Part shown: positions 49,001 through 58,523 of the stretch, in pieces
Layout of the letters: each line of letters begins with the position of its first letter
How positions within the stretch are numbered: position 1 is the stretch's first letter
Assembly (NCBI RefSeq): GCF_036588685.1
Contig: NC_086376.1
Span: forward strand, 27,813,930-27,877,929
Source of the DNA: Mytilus trossulus
Lineage: Eukaryota > Mollusca > Bivalvia > Mytilida > Mytilidae
Reading direction: 5' to 3'
Length of the DNA stretch: 64,000 bases
Position numbers and translations under genes: made by a program
Notes under the pieces: model-generated
What the model was told of the DNA's origin: nothing
Databases searched by the model: none
The model's input: only the letters and a program-made list of their open reading frames with translations

Positions 49001-52000
49001 AGTAAAGGTATACTGGAAGAAATTAATTATACATGCACGTTGTATTAAAAATAAATGAATATAGCGATAAAAGTGTCATTGCCATATAGTGCTGAAATGA
49101 CTTTATTTTTTTTCAGAAATGGACAAAAATACACAGATTTATTCAGAATGTCATACCGATGAAGATCACCTAAAAATATTTGGAAAAATCAGAACTATGG
49201 ATTTCAATATGGGACAATACCCCTAATGAGCCTTGAAATGAGGAACACAAAAGTCATGTGTAAACAAAAAATCTCTGTGTAGTGATATTTGACACATTTC
49301 TATGATAAACAAATAACTGAGCTGAACCATTAGTGTTAATTTAGAAAATAAGGGAACACAGAATAAATGTGTAAAAACCATGGAGCTATGAAATGTGTTC
49401 AAAGTATTAAAATTTCAAAGAACTTATTGTGTTGAAATTGGGATTTTTTACCATGAGGAGCGACATCGCAAAAGGATACTCGGGGTTTGCTAAATTACGG
49501 AAAAATGAATCACACTTCGTACCCCGAAAATTTAACCACATATGTAAAAATGTCTCAGCTTCGAAACAAGCCATCATACATATACAAGTTTACGATATGG
49601 GCTGAGCAACAGAAGAAAACGTTACCATTACGGCCTATGGAATAACAATTGCGCATATTGCCCCATCTTGTGAGGAAGGATCCAGAGATGTCTTAAGCTA
49701 ATTTCACCTTGTACACCACAGAAAATTGTTAAAATGATGGTTAGTAGTTTTTTATTTATACCTAGTTATCATAAATGATTTCAGATAAATATTATTGATA
49801 AAGAACAGCAAAAATTCAATAAAATTTTCACTTTTAAATGCATTACTGGCACGGGGCTGAACACTTTTTTTAGGCACAGTCATGACTTTGTTTACCCCCG
49901 AGAGATCCGAAATGAATTGTTTATTCAATTGAAAAAGGCAAGAAAAAACTTACATGTAATATAAATAAATTGTAAGTAAACATGACACAATATAGTCTTT
50001 GTTATACAATTATCACTCTGGTCTACAGGAATAGCTTATAATCAAGGGAGATAACACACTTCACACGAGTAAAGTGAGATACATCATACATGTGCTTTTA
50101 TCCAATGATTTGACCCTGGTCAGTAGATATCATATGCAAATAAACAGAAAAAAAACATGTACAAGTATTAAGAAAATCACGAATTACTATTGTTAATGCA
50201 CACGAGCAAAACACAAGATATTGTCATTTCTCAGTGAAAAAGGGGGAGGGTCAAACCTTCTTGAACACAATATTGCTATTCAACTACATGTATTAAGCTA
50301 GTTAGCTACTACTCATTGCTTCTAATATAAACAGTTTAAATGAAGGTGGCTAAACCACAAGGGAGAAGCATTTTTCTTTCTTTGTGATAAAATTTTCAAG
50401 AATTAGATTTTTCTCTCTCAATAATACTTATGTATTTAAATTAAATGATAACACAGTTTGAGTTAATTTTTTTTGTCTTATTTCAGTTCCAGACATATCA
50501 TTACTTTTAAATATGAGATGACAAACTAAAGGTTTTAAAAAGTCCTGAATAACTGGTAAGCATTTTGATTTATTAGGTAAGCTCTAAATTATTTATTTAT
50601 GGTATTTGTGCAAATGAAATTACAGTCGGTATGTTAAAAATATGCTTATATGAAAACTGTTGCTATGGTCTTGCTATTAAATGAAAAGGCTTGGTTACTG
50701 GTCTTTTCGACTCAACATTTCGAGTTAAATCTTGCGTCAACTGATTCTCATGTAACACTGCAAACTCTATTTAGCACTATTTTGATCTGTCATTATTTAA
50801 TGACGCCATAATACGTGTGATGTCACAATGTTTCCTTTAATACCTCATGTGGATTTCTCACTGATAAAGGGTTTTCACTGAAATACATGTAAAAAGCCTT
50901 TTTTTCTCAAATAGAATTATGTGAATGGACAAGTTTTGAAAATTTGCACTTCATTGCACTCTAATTACATGATAAGAATGACTTTCCCAGTAGTTTTGAG
51001 GGGTTTCCACAGTATTATATACCAGATGTCCACTAGTAAGAATAGTTATTTTGCTGGTTTTTTTTTATGAAATCTACATTTTTGCATAATTTCTCTGTCA
51101 AAATGCACTTTAAACACAAGAAAATGTTATAGAATGCTTTAATAGGGTCTGTGTATTGTTATTTAAGGTTATCATCAGAAGTTTTGTCCTTGTTTTGACT
51201 AGTAAAGGTATACTGGAAGAAATTAATTATACATGCACGTTGTATTAAAAATAAATGAATATAGCGATAAAAGTGTCATTGCCATATAGTGCTGAAATGA
51301 CTTTATTTTTTTTCAGAAATGGACAAAAATACACAGATTTATTCAGAATGTCATACCGATGAAGATCACCTAAAAATATTTGGAAAAATCAGAACTATGG
51401 ATTTCAATATGGGACAATACCCCTAATGAGCCTTGAAATGAGGAACACAAAAGTCATGTGTAAACAAAAAATCTCTGTGTAGTGATATTTGACACATTTC
51501 TATGATAAACAAATAACTGAGCTGAACCATTAGTGTTAATTTAGAAAATAAGGGAACACAGAATAAATGTGTAAAAACCATGGAGCTATGAAATGTGTTC
51601 AAAGTATTAAAATTTCAAAGAACTTATTGTGTTGAAATTGGGATTTTTTACCATGAGGAGCGACATCGCAAAAGGATACTCGGGGTTTGCTAAATTACGG
51701 AAAAATGAATCACACTTCGTACCCCGAAAATTTAACCACATATGTAAAAATGTCTCAGCTTCGAAACAAGCCATCATACATATACAAGTTTACGATATGG
51801 GCTGAGCAACAGAAGAAAACGTTACCATTACGGCCTATGGAATAACAATTGCGCATATTGCCCCATCTTGTGAGGAAGGATCCAGAGATGTCTTAAGCTA
51901 ATTTCACCTTGTACACCACAGAAAATTGTTAAAATGATGGTTAGTAGTTTTTTATTTATACCTAGTTATCATAAATGATTTCAGATAAATATTATTGATA

Positions 52001-55000
52001 AAGAACAGCAAAAATTCAATAAAATTTTCACTTTTAAATGCATTACTGGCACGGGGCTGAACACTTTTTTTAGGCACAGTCATGACTTTGTTTACCCCCG
52101 AGAGATCCGAAATGAATTGTTTATTCAATTGAAAAAGGCAAGAAAAAACTTACATGTAATATAAATAAATTGTAAGTAAACATGACACAATATAGTCTTT
52201 GTTATACAATTATCACTCTGGTCTACAGGAATAGCTTATAATCAAGGGAGATAACACACTTCACACGAGTAAAGTGAGATACATCATACATGTGCTTTTA
52301 TCCAATGATTTGACCCTGGTCAGTAGATATCATATGCAAATAAACAGAAAAAAAACATGTACAAGTATTAAGAAAATCACGAATTACTATTGTTAATGCA
52401 CACGAGCAAAACACAAGATATTGTCATTTCTCAGTGAAAAAGGGGGAGGGTCAAACCTTCTTGAACACAATATTGCTATTCAACTACATGTATTAAGCTA
52501 GTTAGCTACTACTCATTGCTTCTAATATAAACAGTTTAAATGAAGGTGGCTAAACCACAAGGGAGAAGCATTTTTCTTTCTTTGTGATAAAATTTTCAAG
52601 AATTAGATTTTTCTCTCTCAATAATACTTATGTATTTAAATTAAATGATAACACAGTTTGAGTTAATTTTTTTTGTCTTATTTCAGTTCCAGACATATCA
52701 TTACTTTTAAATATGAGATGACAAACTAAAGGTTTTAAAAAGTCCTGAATAACTGGTAAGCATTTTGATTTATTAGGTAAGCTCTAAATTATTTATTTAT
52801 GGTATTTGTGCAAATGAAATTACAGTCGGTATGTTAAAAATATGCTTATATGAAAACTGTTGCTATGGTCTTGCTATTAAATGAAAAGGCTTGGTTACTG
52901 GTCTTTTCGACTCAACATTTCGAGTTAAATCTTGCGTCAACTGATTCTCATGTAACACTGCAAACTCTATTTAGCACTATTTTGATCTGTCATTATTTAA
53001 TGACGCCATAATACGTGTGATGTCACAATGTTTCCTTTAATACCTCATGTGGATTTCTCACTGATAAAGGGTTTTCACTGAAATACATGTAAAAAGCCTT
53101 TTTTTCTCAAATAGAATTATGTGAATGGACAAGTTTTGAAAATTTGCACTTCATTGCACTCTAATTACATGATAAGAATGACTTTCCCAGTAGTTTTGAG
53201 GGGTTTCCACAGTATTATATACCAGATGTCCACTAGTAAGAATAGTTATTTTGCTGGTTTTTTTTTATGAAATCTACATTTTTGCATAATTTCTCTGTCA
53301 AAATGCACTTTAAACACAAGAAAATGTTATAGAATGCTTTAATAGGGTCTGTGTATTGTTATTTAAGGTTATCATCAGAAGTTTTGTCCTTGTTTTGACT
53401 AGTAAAGGTATACTGGAAGAAATTAATTATACATGCACGTTGTATTAAAAATAAATGAATATAGCGATAAAAGTGTCATTGCCATATAGTGCTGAAATGA
53501 CTTTATTTTTTTTCAGAAATGGACAAAAATACACAGATTTATTCAGAATGTCATACCGATGAAGATCACCTAAAAATATTTGGAAAAATCAGAACTATGG
53601 ATTTCAATATGGGACAATACCCCTAATGAGCCTTGAAATGAGGAACACAAAAGTCATGTGTAAACAAAAAATCTCTGTGTAGTGATATTTGACACATTTC
53701 TATGATAAACAAATAACTGAGCTGAACCATTAGTGTTAATTTAGAAAATAAGGGAACACAGAATAAATGTGTAAAAACCATGGAGCTATGAAATGTGTTC
53801 AAAGTATTAAAATTTCAAAGAACTTATTGTGTTGAAATTGGGATTTTTTACCATGAGGAGCGACATCGCAAAAGGATACTCGGGGTTTGCTAAATTACGG
53901 AAAAATGAATCACACTTCGTACCCCGAAAATTTAACCACATATGTAAAAATGTCTCAGCTTCGAAACAAGCCATCATACATATACAAGTTTACGATATGG
54001 GCTGAGCAACAGAAGAAAACGTTACCATTACGGCCTATGGAATAACAATTGCGCATATTGCCCCATCTTGTGAGGAAGGATCCAGAGATGTCTTAAGCTA
54101 ATTTCACCTTGTACACCACAGAAAATTGTTAAAATGATGGTTAGTAGTTTTTTATTTATACCTAGTTATCATAAATGATTTCAGATAAATATTATTGATA
54201 AAGAACAGCAAAAATTCAATAAAATTTTCACTTTTAAATGCATTACTGGCACGGGGCTGAACACTTTTTTTAGGCACAGTCATGACTTTGTTTACCCCCG
54301 AGAGATCCGAAATGAATTGTTTATTCAATTGAAAAAGGCAAGAAAAAACTTACATGTAATATAAATAAATTGTAAGTAAACATGACACAATATAGTCTTT
54401 GTTATACAATTATCACTCTGGTCTACAGGAATAGCTTATAATCAAGGGAGATAACACACTTCACACGAGTAAAGTGAGATACATCATACATGTGCTTTTA
54501 TCCAATGATTTGACCCTGGTCAGTAGATATCATATGCAAATAAACAGAAAAAAAACATGTACAAGTATTAAGAAAATCACGAATTACTATTGTTAATGCA
54601 CACGAGCAAAACACAAGATATTGTCATTTCTCAGTGAAAAAGGGGGAGGGTCAAACCTTCTTGAACACAATATTGCTATTCAACTACATGTATTAAGCTA
54701 GTTAGCTACTACTCATTGCTTCTAATATAAACAGTTTAAATGAAGGTGGCTAAACCACAAGGGAGAAGCATTTTTCTTTCTTTGTGATAAAATTTTCAAG
54801 AATTAGATTTTTCTCTCTCAATAATACTTATGTATTTAAATTAAATGATAACACAGTTTGAGTTAATTTTTTTTGTCTTATTTCAGTTCCAGACATATCA
54901 TTACTTTTAAATATGAGATGACAAACTAAAGGTTTTAAAAAGTCCTGAATAACTGGTAAGCATTTTGATTTATTAGGTAAGCTCTAAATTATTTATTTAT

Positions 55001-57973
55001 GGTATTTGTGCAAATGAAATTACAGTCGGTATGTTAAAAATATGCTTATATGAAAACTGTTGCTATGGTCTTGCTATTAAATGAAAAGGCTTGGTTACTG
55101 GTCTTTTCGACTCAACATTTCGAGTTAAATCTTGCGTCAACTGATTCTCATGTAACACTGCAAACTCTATTTAGCACTATTTTGATCTGTCATTATTTAA
55201 TGACGCCATAATACGTGTGATGTCACAATGTTTCCTTTAATACCTCATGTGGATTTCTCACTGATAAAGGGTTTTCACTGAAATACATGTAAAAAGCCTT
55301 TTTTTCTCAAATAGAATTATGTGAATGGACAAGTTTTGAAAATTTGCACTTCATTGCACTCTAATTACATGATAAGAATGACTTTCCCAGTAGTTTTGAG
55401 GGGTTTCCACAGTATTATATACCAGATGTCCACTAGTAAGAATAGTTATTTTGCTGGTTTTTTTTTATGAAATCTACATTTTTGCATAATTTCTCTGTCA
55501 AAATGCACTTTAAACACAAGAAAATGTTATAGAATGCTTTAATAGGGTCTGTGTATTGTTATTTAAGGTTATCATCAGAAGTTTTGTCCTTGTTTTGACT
55601 AGTAAAGGTATACTGGAAGAAATTAATTATACATGCACGTTGTATTAAAAATAAATGAATATAGCGATAAAAGTGTCATTGCCATATAGTGCTGAAATGA
55701 CTTTATTTTTTTTCAGAAATGGACAAAAATACACAGATTTATTCAGAATGTCATACCGATGAAGATCACCTAAAAATATTTGGAAAAATCAGAACTATGG
55801 ATTTCAATATGGGACAATACCCCTAATGAGCCTTGAAATGAGGAACACAAAAGTCATGTGTAAACAAAAAATCTCTGTGTAGTGATATTTGACACATTTC
55901 TATGATAAACAAATAACTGAGCTGAACCATTAGTGTTAATTTAGAAAATAAGGGAACACAGAATAAATGTGTAAAAACCATGGAGCTATGAAATGTGTTC
56001 AAAGTATTAAAATTTCAAAGAACTTATTGTGTTGAAATTGGGATTTTTTACCATGAGGAGCGACATCGCAAAAGGATACTCGGGGTTTGCTAAATTACGG
56101 AAAAATGAATCACACTTCGTACCCCGAAAATTTAACCACATATGTAAAAATGTCTCAGCTTCGAAACAAGCCATCATACATATACAAGTTTACGATATGG
56201 GCTGAGCAACAGAAGAAAACGTTACCATTACGGCCTATGGAATAACAATTGCGCATATTGCCCCATCTGTATCACTATAAATAAACATATATCTGTACAC
56301 TAGACCAGGCTAGACTATCTGTATCACTATAAATAAACACATATTTGTACACTAGACCAGGCTAGACTATCAGTATCACTATAAATAAACACATATCTGT
56401 ACACTAGACCAGGCTAGACTATCTGTATCACTATAAATAAACACATATCTGTACACTAGACCAGGCTAGACTATCTGTATCACTATAAATAAACACATAT
56501 CTGTACACTAGACCAGGCTAGACTATCAGTATCACTATAAATAAACACATATCTGTACACTAGACCAGGCTAAACTATCTGTATCACTATAAATAAACAC
56601 ATATCTGTACACTAGACCAGGCTAGACTATCTGTATCACTATAAATAAACACATATCTGTACACTAGACCAGGCTAGACTATCTGTATCACTATAAATAA
56701 ACACATATCTGTACACTAGACCAGGCTAGACTATCTGTATCACTATAAATAAACACAAAATATTGTTTGATTGTTGTGCATGCATTGTACAAGGGTATTC
56801 AACAAAATCTATAAAAATGTAATTCTACTTATGTGCAAACAGTGTTTCTGGAAATTATTTGTTTTATTCACAAATTGATAAACTTGAAAGTTTAATAATT
56901 GCCATTACATTAAAATCTGCATAAAGATCTATGTATCAGTTTTCAAAATGCAAGTTTTTATTGTGATACTCACCCAGTCGCATTTTTCACAATAAAGTAA
57001 AAAAAAATTAGATCAACAAGAGACAATAATTATCTCCCCTTGTAAAGTATTGAGGGGAATGAACTTAGATACCAATACACATGTACACAGCTTGTAATCA
57101 TGGTAATGATATACATGTATTTGCAATAGTTAAGAGTGTCACGGCACTATCATATTACGGGTTATGAATTTAAAATATCCCTTCCAACATCAGTAGACCA
57201 TTGTAATGGTTATCAAACTTGTTTTTAAATGTATATCAATATGGCTGAATACATTCAACAATGAAAATATATATAGTTATAATTAATAATTAGATTTGGT
57301 GCATGTATTTATAAAAAAAGTATTGAAGGTAAACTAACAACTAAAAATATTGTAATTAATAATCTAATGTACATGTAATTAAAGGCAACAGTGGTATACT
57401 GGTGTTGGAAATTCATAAATCTATTGAAAGAATCATATCCAGGTTACAAACTAAAACACGTAAAACATATAAATCATCTAGAAGAGAACATATATAATAC
57501 ACCTAATCGCTATTTATTCCATTCCTGATAAGTTCTAAAATTACACAACTTTTTCATCCAGTTGAAGCTATCTGGGACCCTGTTTAAACAATTCACCATG
57601 CATGATACTTTTTATTGAGACCTGTTTAAACTACCGTAAATACTTCAAACAAAATATTTTTTTACTTCAATTTTAATTTCGAAAAAAAATTGATCATACT
57701 ACATTGTATATCAAAGTTTTTTGTTAATCACTTTCTAAATTTTTTTCTCCCTGAGCTCACTACTGATCACCTCCATTTTTCGGCCGGTGACCTAAACAGG
57801 AAGTTGTATAAATGACTGTTTTTCCCGGAATGGACTAAACAGCAATAAAGTGTATATATATAAACTACAAACCTTGGATTTTGTGAGGTGTTACTGAAAG
57901 TAATCTGACTTTTGACAGTTTCACCAGCTAGGTATACAGACCCTCTTGGCAAACAGGCTGATACTTCTATCAT
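30856..57973 (-). CDS. RGP1: RGP1 homologue, RAB6A guanine-nucleotide exchange factor subunit
   Basis: Eight coding exons on the minus strand: 57973-57873, 41362-41214, 39919-39836, 38966-38817, 35765-35625, 34586-34459, 32203-32026 and 31079-30856. They join to 1155 bp, 384 residues plus stop (human about 391). RGP1 has an arrestin-like fold and, with RIC1, activates RAB6 for retrograde traffic at the Golgi. Landmarks match along the whole length: MIEV start with GSVYLAGE (~11-18), DSLAWSSVQI (~37-46), RILFCDLKLAAGESKS (~93-108), VKYSYKVTIGAQ (~129-140), YKLGEDIVGVFNF (~229-241), HQEMCLHT (~280-287), IPIPLTATPCF (~295-305), LRWRLHFEFVTS (~312-323) and VWDLPIKIYPTSP (~352-364). All introns are GT..AG and the frame carries through every junction. 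Intron 1 is 16.5 kb and holds the exon-derived satellite and the 2.2-kb LTR-like units. No key region is missing, so the gene appears intact. Confidence 0.93.
31256..31515 (+). repeat. Dispersed repeat, 'ACAAGAATGTGTCC' family, copy 1
   Basis: Phrases ACAAGAATGTGTCCCCA, TTCAGTGGACCGTGAAATTG, GGTTGATTGGACTTCAACTT and GTAGGTGGGG occur in the same order as at 32290-32640. It lies in RGP1 intron 7. Confidence 0.65.
32026..32203 (-). CDS. RGP1: RGP1 coding exon 7
   Basis: The acceptor is TTTTTCAG and the donor is ATAG|GTTAG. Residues 252-310 include SVTLQSEEQI, HQEMCLHT and IPIPLTATPCF. Confidence 0.92.
32290..32645 (+). repeat. Dispersed repeat, 'ACAAGAATGTGTCC' family, copy 2, with a 16-bp tandem repeat
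   Basis: The same family as at 31256. At 32493-32588 it holds about six tandem units built on GAATGAACAGATGGTT. Two overlapping minus-strand frames with repeated VHSTICSF come only from this repeat. It lies in RGP1 intron 6. Confidence 0.75.
33297..34110 (+). repeat. Dispersed repeat, 'AAAATTGAGAATGGA' family, long copy
   Basis: It starts AAAATTGTGAATGGAAATAG and runs through TGTCAAAGAGACGACAACCC, CCTTCAGCTGGCCCCTAAAC, CTAGCCAATGTAGAAAAGTA and CTTCCCGTTAGGGGTTAAGT. Other copies lie at 23242, 41374 and, reversed, at 34775. It lies in RGP1 intron 6 and has no coding capacity. Confidence 0.75.
34459..34586 (-). CDS. RGP1: RGP1 coding exon 6
   Basis: The acceptor is ATTTTAG and the donor is CCAG|GTTGGT. 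Residues 209-251 include YNITNAKGKVAKF and YKLGEDIVGVFNF. The exon ends in phase 0. Confidence 0.92.
34686..34720. repeat. Perfect 16-bp stem hairpin from a SINE-like head
   Basis: TGTGATATGATTGTCA, loop ATG, TGACAATCATATCACA. The flanking TTTGGTCTCT is the antisense SINE-head phrase, so the hairpin looks like a rearranged SINE-like head. It lies in RGP1 intron 5. Confidence 0.85.
34775..35095 (-). repeat. Dispersed repeat, 'AAAATTGAGAATGGA' family, antisense diverged copy
   Basis: On the minus strand it shows TTAACC-type family phrases, then AGGCCAGATGCTCCTACCTT, ACTAGTTCAACAAAAACTGT and CAGCTGGCCCCTAAACAATT in family order. It is clearly more diverged than the sense copies. Confidence 0.6.
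35230..35325. repeat. Short tandem repeat, ~31-bp unit, three copies
   Basis: GTCTGAAGACTGTGACCTTT occurs three times, with TATACCAATATG or TATACATATATG between copies. It lies in RGP1 intron 5. Confidence 0.9.
35625..35765 (-). CDS. RGP1: RGP1 coding exon 5
   Basis: The acceptor is GATTTAG and the donor is CCAC|GTAAGT. Residues 162-208 include GLNDISVYTEGEEV and PSNPFLKPQ. This is a less conserved linker in the family. Confidence 0.9.
35815..36270 (+). repeat. Dispersed repeat with two ~175-bp units
   Basis: ATCTTTACCGTAGGACATAA and GTTGTCAACTGAAACCAAA at 35878-35920 recur at 36050-36095. It lies in RGP1 intron 4. Confidence 0.6.
36591..38738 (+). mobile_element. Dispersed repeat, 'ATCAGATGCTC..GCAGGGC' family, copy 2
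   Basis: It starts ATCAGATGCTCCGCAGGGCA and ends TTTTTGCGGTCATATAA. Inner phrases TTTGGACC.., GGGACCAAAACTCCCAAAAT and GGTCATAAACCTTGTGTTT repeat about every 125 bp between 38090 and 38640. Another dispersed repeat (37186-37853) is inserted inside it. It lies in RGP1 intron 4. Confidence 0.65.
37186..37853 (+). mobile_element. Dispersed repeat, 'GGTTCCGCGGAACC' family, copy 2
   Basis: The 5' end has the perfect palindrome GGGTTCCGCGGAACCC (37193-37208) and the 3' end the palindrome TTCGACTTAAGTCGAA (37831-37846) followed by GGCTCGA. Three internal units of ~180 bp carry CTTCTGTCCAAGTTTGGTA. It sits inside the repeat starting at 36591, whose CAAAAATCT..GTACATGTTTAGATTC phrase resumes right after it. 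Confidence 0.7.
38817..38966 (-). CDS. RGP1: RGP1 coding exon 4
   Basis: The acceptor is TTTTTAAG and the donor is CACG|GTAAAG. Residues 112-161 include YEDVIPVDSPPSYKGQ and VKYSYKVTIGAQ. The acceptor region has a second, decoy copy 51 bp upstream in the intron. Confidence 0.92.
38934..39035 (-). repeat. 51-bp tandem duplication across the RGP1 exon 4 acceptor
   Basis: GAGAGTCTACAGGTATCACA at 38934 recurs at 38985 with about four differences over 51 bp. Both copies hold the exon start and a minus-strand acceptor (TTTTTAAG and TTTTTTAG). Using the outer acceptor would read into a stop before reaching the true exon. Confidence 0.9.
39425..39595. repeat. Tandem repeat, 55-bp unit, three copies
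   Basis: GATGAAACAGGAACATTCCC begins at about 39438, 39493 and 39548, 55 bp apart, with TTATATCAGTACAAATTGAC in each. It lies in RGP1 intron 3. Confidence 0.9.
39836..39919 (-). CDS. RGP1: RGP1 coding exon 3
   Basis: The acceptor is TTTATAG and the donor is TCAT|GTAAG. Residues 84-111 include GERGLTVLSTKPRILFCDL, nearly invariant in the family. Confidence 0.92.
40000..41213. other. RGP1 intron 2, nothing notable
   Basis: AT-rich intronic sequence with a short TA microsatellite near 40480. No repeat family was recognised and no exon is required by the frame. Confidence 0.5.
41214..41362 (-). CDS. RGP1: RGP1 coding exon 2 (source of the satellite unit)
   Basis: The acceptor is ATTTATAG and the donor is AAAG|GTAAAC. 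Residues 34-83 include DSLAWSSVQIICQCSVSESR. The first ~35 bp of this exon and its acceptor are the sequence multiplied in the tandem arrays of intron 1. Confidence 0.92.
41374..41597 (+). repeat. Dispersed repeat, 'AAAATTGAGAATGGA' family, 5' part, next to exon 2
   Basis: AAAATTGAGAATGGAAATTG through CCTTCAGCTGGCCCCTTAAC and TGTACACAAGAAACTAAAAT. It begins about 10 bp upstream of the exon 2 acceptor, separating the true exon from the rest of its tandem copies. The 3' half of the family is missing. Confidence 0.75.
41598..43561 (-). repeat. Exon-derived satellite, array 1 (~37 units of 52-55 bp)
   Basis: The plus-strand unit is ATCTGTATCACTATAAATAA followed by ACACATATCTGTACACTAG and ACCAGGCTAGACT. 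Read on the minus strand each unit is TTTATTTATAG, a splice acceptor, then TGATACAGATAGTCTAGCCT and GGTCTAGTGTACAGATA, which is the start of RGP1 exon 2. Some units have three extra bases (AAT) or an ACAATGT insertion. The unit near 41700 keeps CATATTATCTG exactly as in the exon. Using any of these acceptors leads to an in-frame TAG at the next unit, so they are decoys rather than exons. Confidence 0.93.
43562..46221 (+). mobile_element. LTR-like insertion A: 458-bp repeat, 1.74-kb interior, 458-bp repeat
   Basis: Direct repeats lie at 43562-44019 and 45764-46221, with the interior at 44020-45763. The repeat starts (T)GGGACAATACCCC and ends GCGCATATTGCCCC(A), so its ends are imperfect inverted repeats. 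ATCT lies just before the insertion and at its right end, consistent with a 4-bp target duplication in the satellite. The two 458-bp copies differ by about seven bases. No reverse transcriptase, integrase or other domain was found, and no convincing primer-binding site or polypurine tract. It could be a non-autonomous LTR element or a duplicated host cassette. Confidence 0.6.
44838..45779 (+). other. Exon-like pair inside the 2.2-kb unit
   Basis: A strong acceptor (TGTCTTATTTCAG) precedes ~68 bp that end at a donor-like CTG|GTAAGC near 44905. A second strong acceptor (TTTTTTCAG) at 45669 precedes a 35-codon frame at 45672-45779, MDKNTQIYSE..., that ends inside the 458-bp repeat. The same layout is kept in every unit. 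The three codon changes between insertion A and the B units are all amino-acid changes, which argues against selection on the peptide. Confidence 0.3.
46222..47010 (-). repeat. Exon-derived satellite, array 2 (~15 units)
   Basis: The same 52-55 bp unit as array 1. It lies between insertions A and B and breaks at the same unit position (ACTATCT) on both sides. Confidence 0.93.
47011..56268 (+). mobile_element. LTR-like insertion B: four tandem 2.2-kb units, five 458-bp repeats
   Basis: The unit start GGGACAATACCCC occurs at 47011, 49211, 51411, 53611 and 55811, exactly 2200 bp apart. The last copy stops after 458 bp at GCCCCATCT, where the satellite resumes. The layout is 458-interior-458-interior-458-interior-458-interior-458. 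By eye the four units are identical to each other and differ from insertion A by about one percent (for example GAGCC for GCGCC near the start). ATCT lies at both outer borders (47007-47010 and 56265-56268). Confidence 0.65.
56269..56755 (-). repeat. Exon-derived satellite, array 3 (~9 units)
   Basis: The same unit as arrays 1 and 2, ending at AAATAAACACAAAATATTG. Beyond it ordinary intron sequence follows. Confidence 0.93.
56756..57872. other. First part of RGP1 intron 1, nothing notable
   Basis: AT-rich intron without recognised repeat or exon. The donor of exon 1 reads CCAAG|GTTTGT at its start on the minus strand. Confidence 0.5.
57873..57973 (-). CDS. RGP1: RGP1 coding exon 1
   Basis: ATG at 57973-57971. 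Residues 1-33 plus two bases: MIEVSACLPRGSVYLAGE and so on, matching the conserved N-terminal strand of RGP1. Reading past the donor yields unrelated sequence and a stop at 57767. Confidence 0.9.
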
Positions 57974-58523
57974 CTCAACTCATTTATATCACGTTTCATC
58001 TATATCTGAAGAAGATTATAGAATACATGTACATTTGAGTAATTTTAATCTCTAAAAAGTTATGGAAGATCCTACAAAGGGCAGGCTAATTAAAGAAATA
58101 TTCTTGAATCTTGCCTCTTTTTAGTGCACAGTTATAATGTACATTTGTTTATTCATGACACTTTATATTCGCTTGTTCATTTTTATTTGAGCACAAAAAG
58201 GGCTACCAAAAGTTAAGTCTAGGACCATAGACTCACTGACCTTAACTTCTTTTATATACAGTGAAAAGTTGATTACTAGTGTGCTGACTTTTTTCTAGCT
58301 ACGACTTAAAATGTTCCTGATGGGATCATTTGTCTTTCTTTCTTTCTTAAAAAATCACTGAAATAGGTGTCTAGTGAAAAACATTCTTGTTTATCAGCAT
58401 GTCCTTTTTTGTTTGAACAAACCGCTTGCATCAACATAATGTTATTTAACACTGCAGGCATTCAAACTGTCATGAACAAACACATTTACACTTGTACAAA
58501 ATGTAAGCATATTGGGAATCAGA
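57974..58523. other. Upstream region of RGP1
   Basis: The expected place for the RGP1 promoter and 5' untranslated region on the minus strand. No core element could be placed with confidence. Confidence 0.35.

Noticed and set aside
41598-56755. CTATAAATAAACA in every satellite unit as a TATA box or promoter array
   Set aside because: It is simply the reverse complement of the splice acceptor tract TTTATTTATAG, which explains it fully. No other promoter element recurs.
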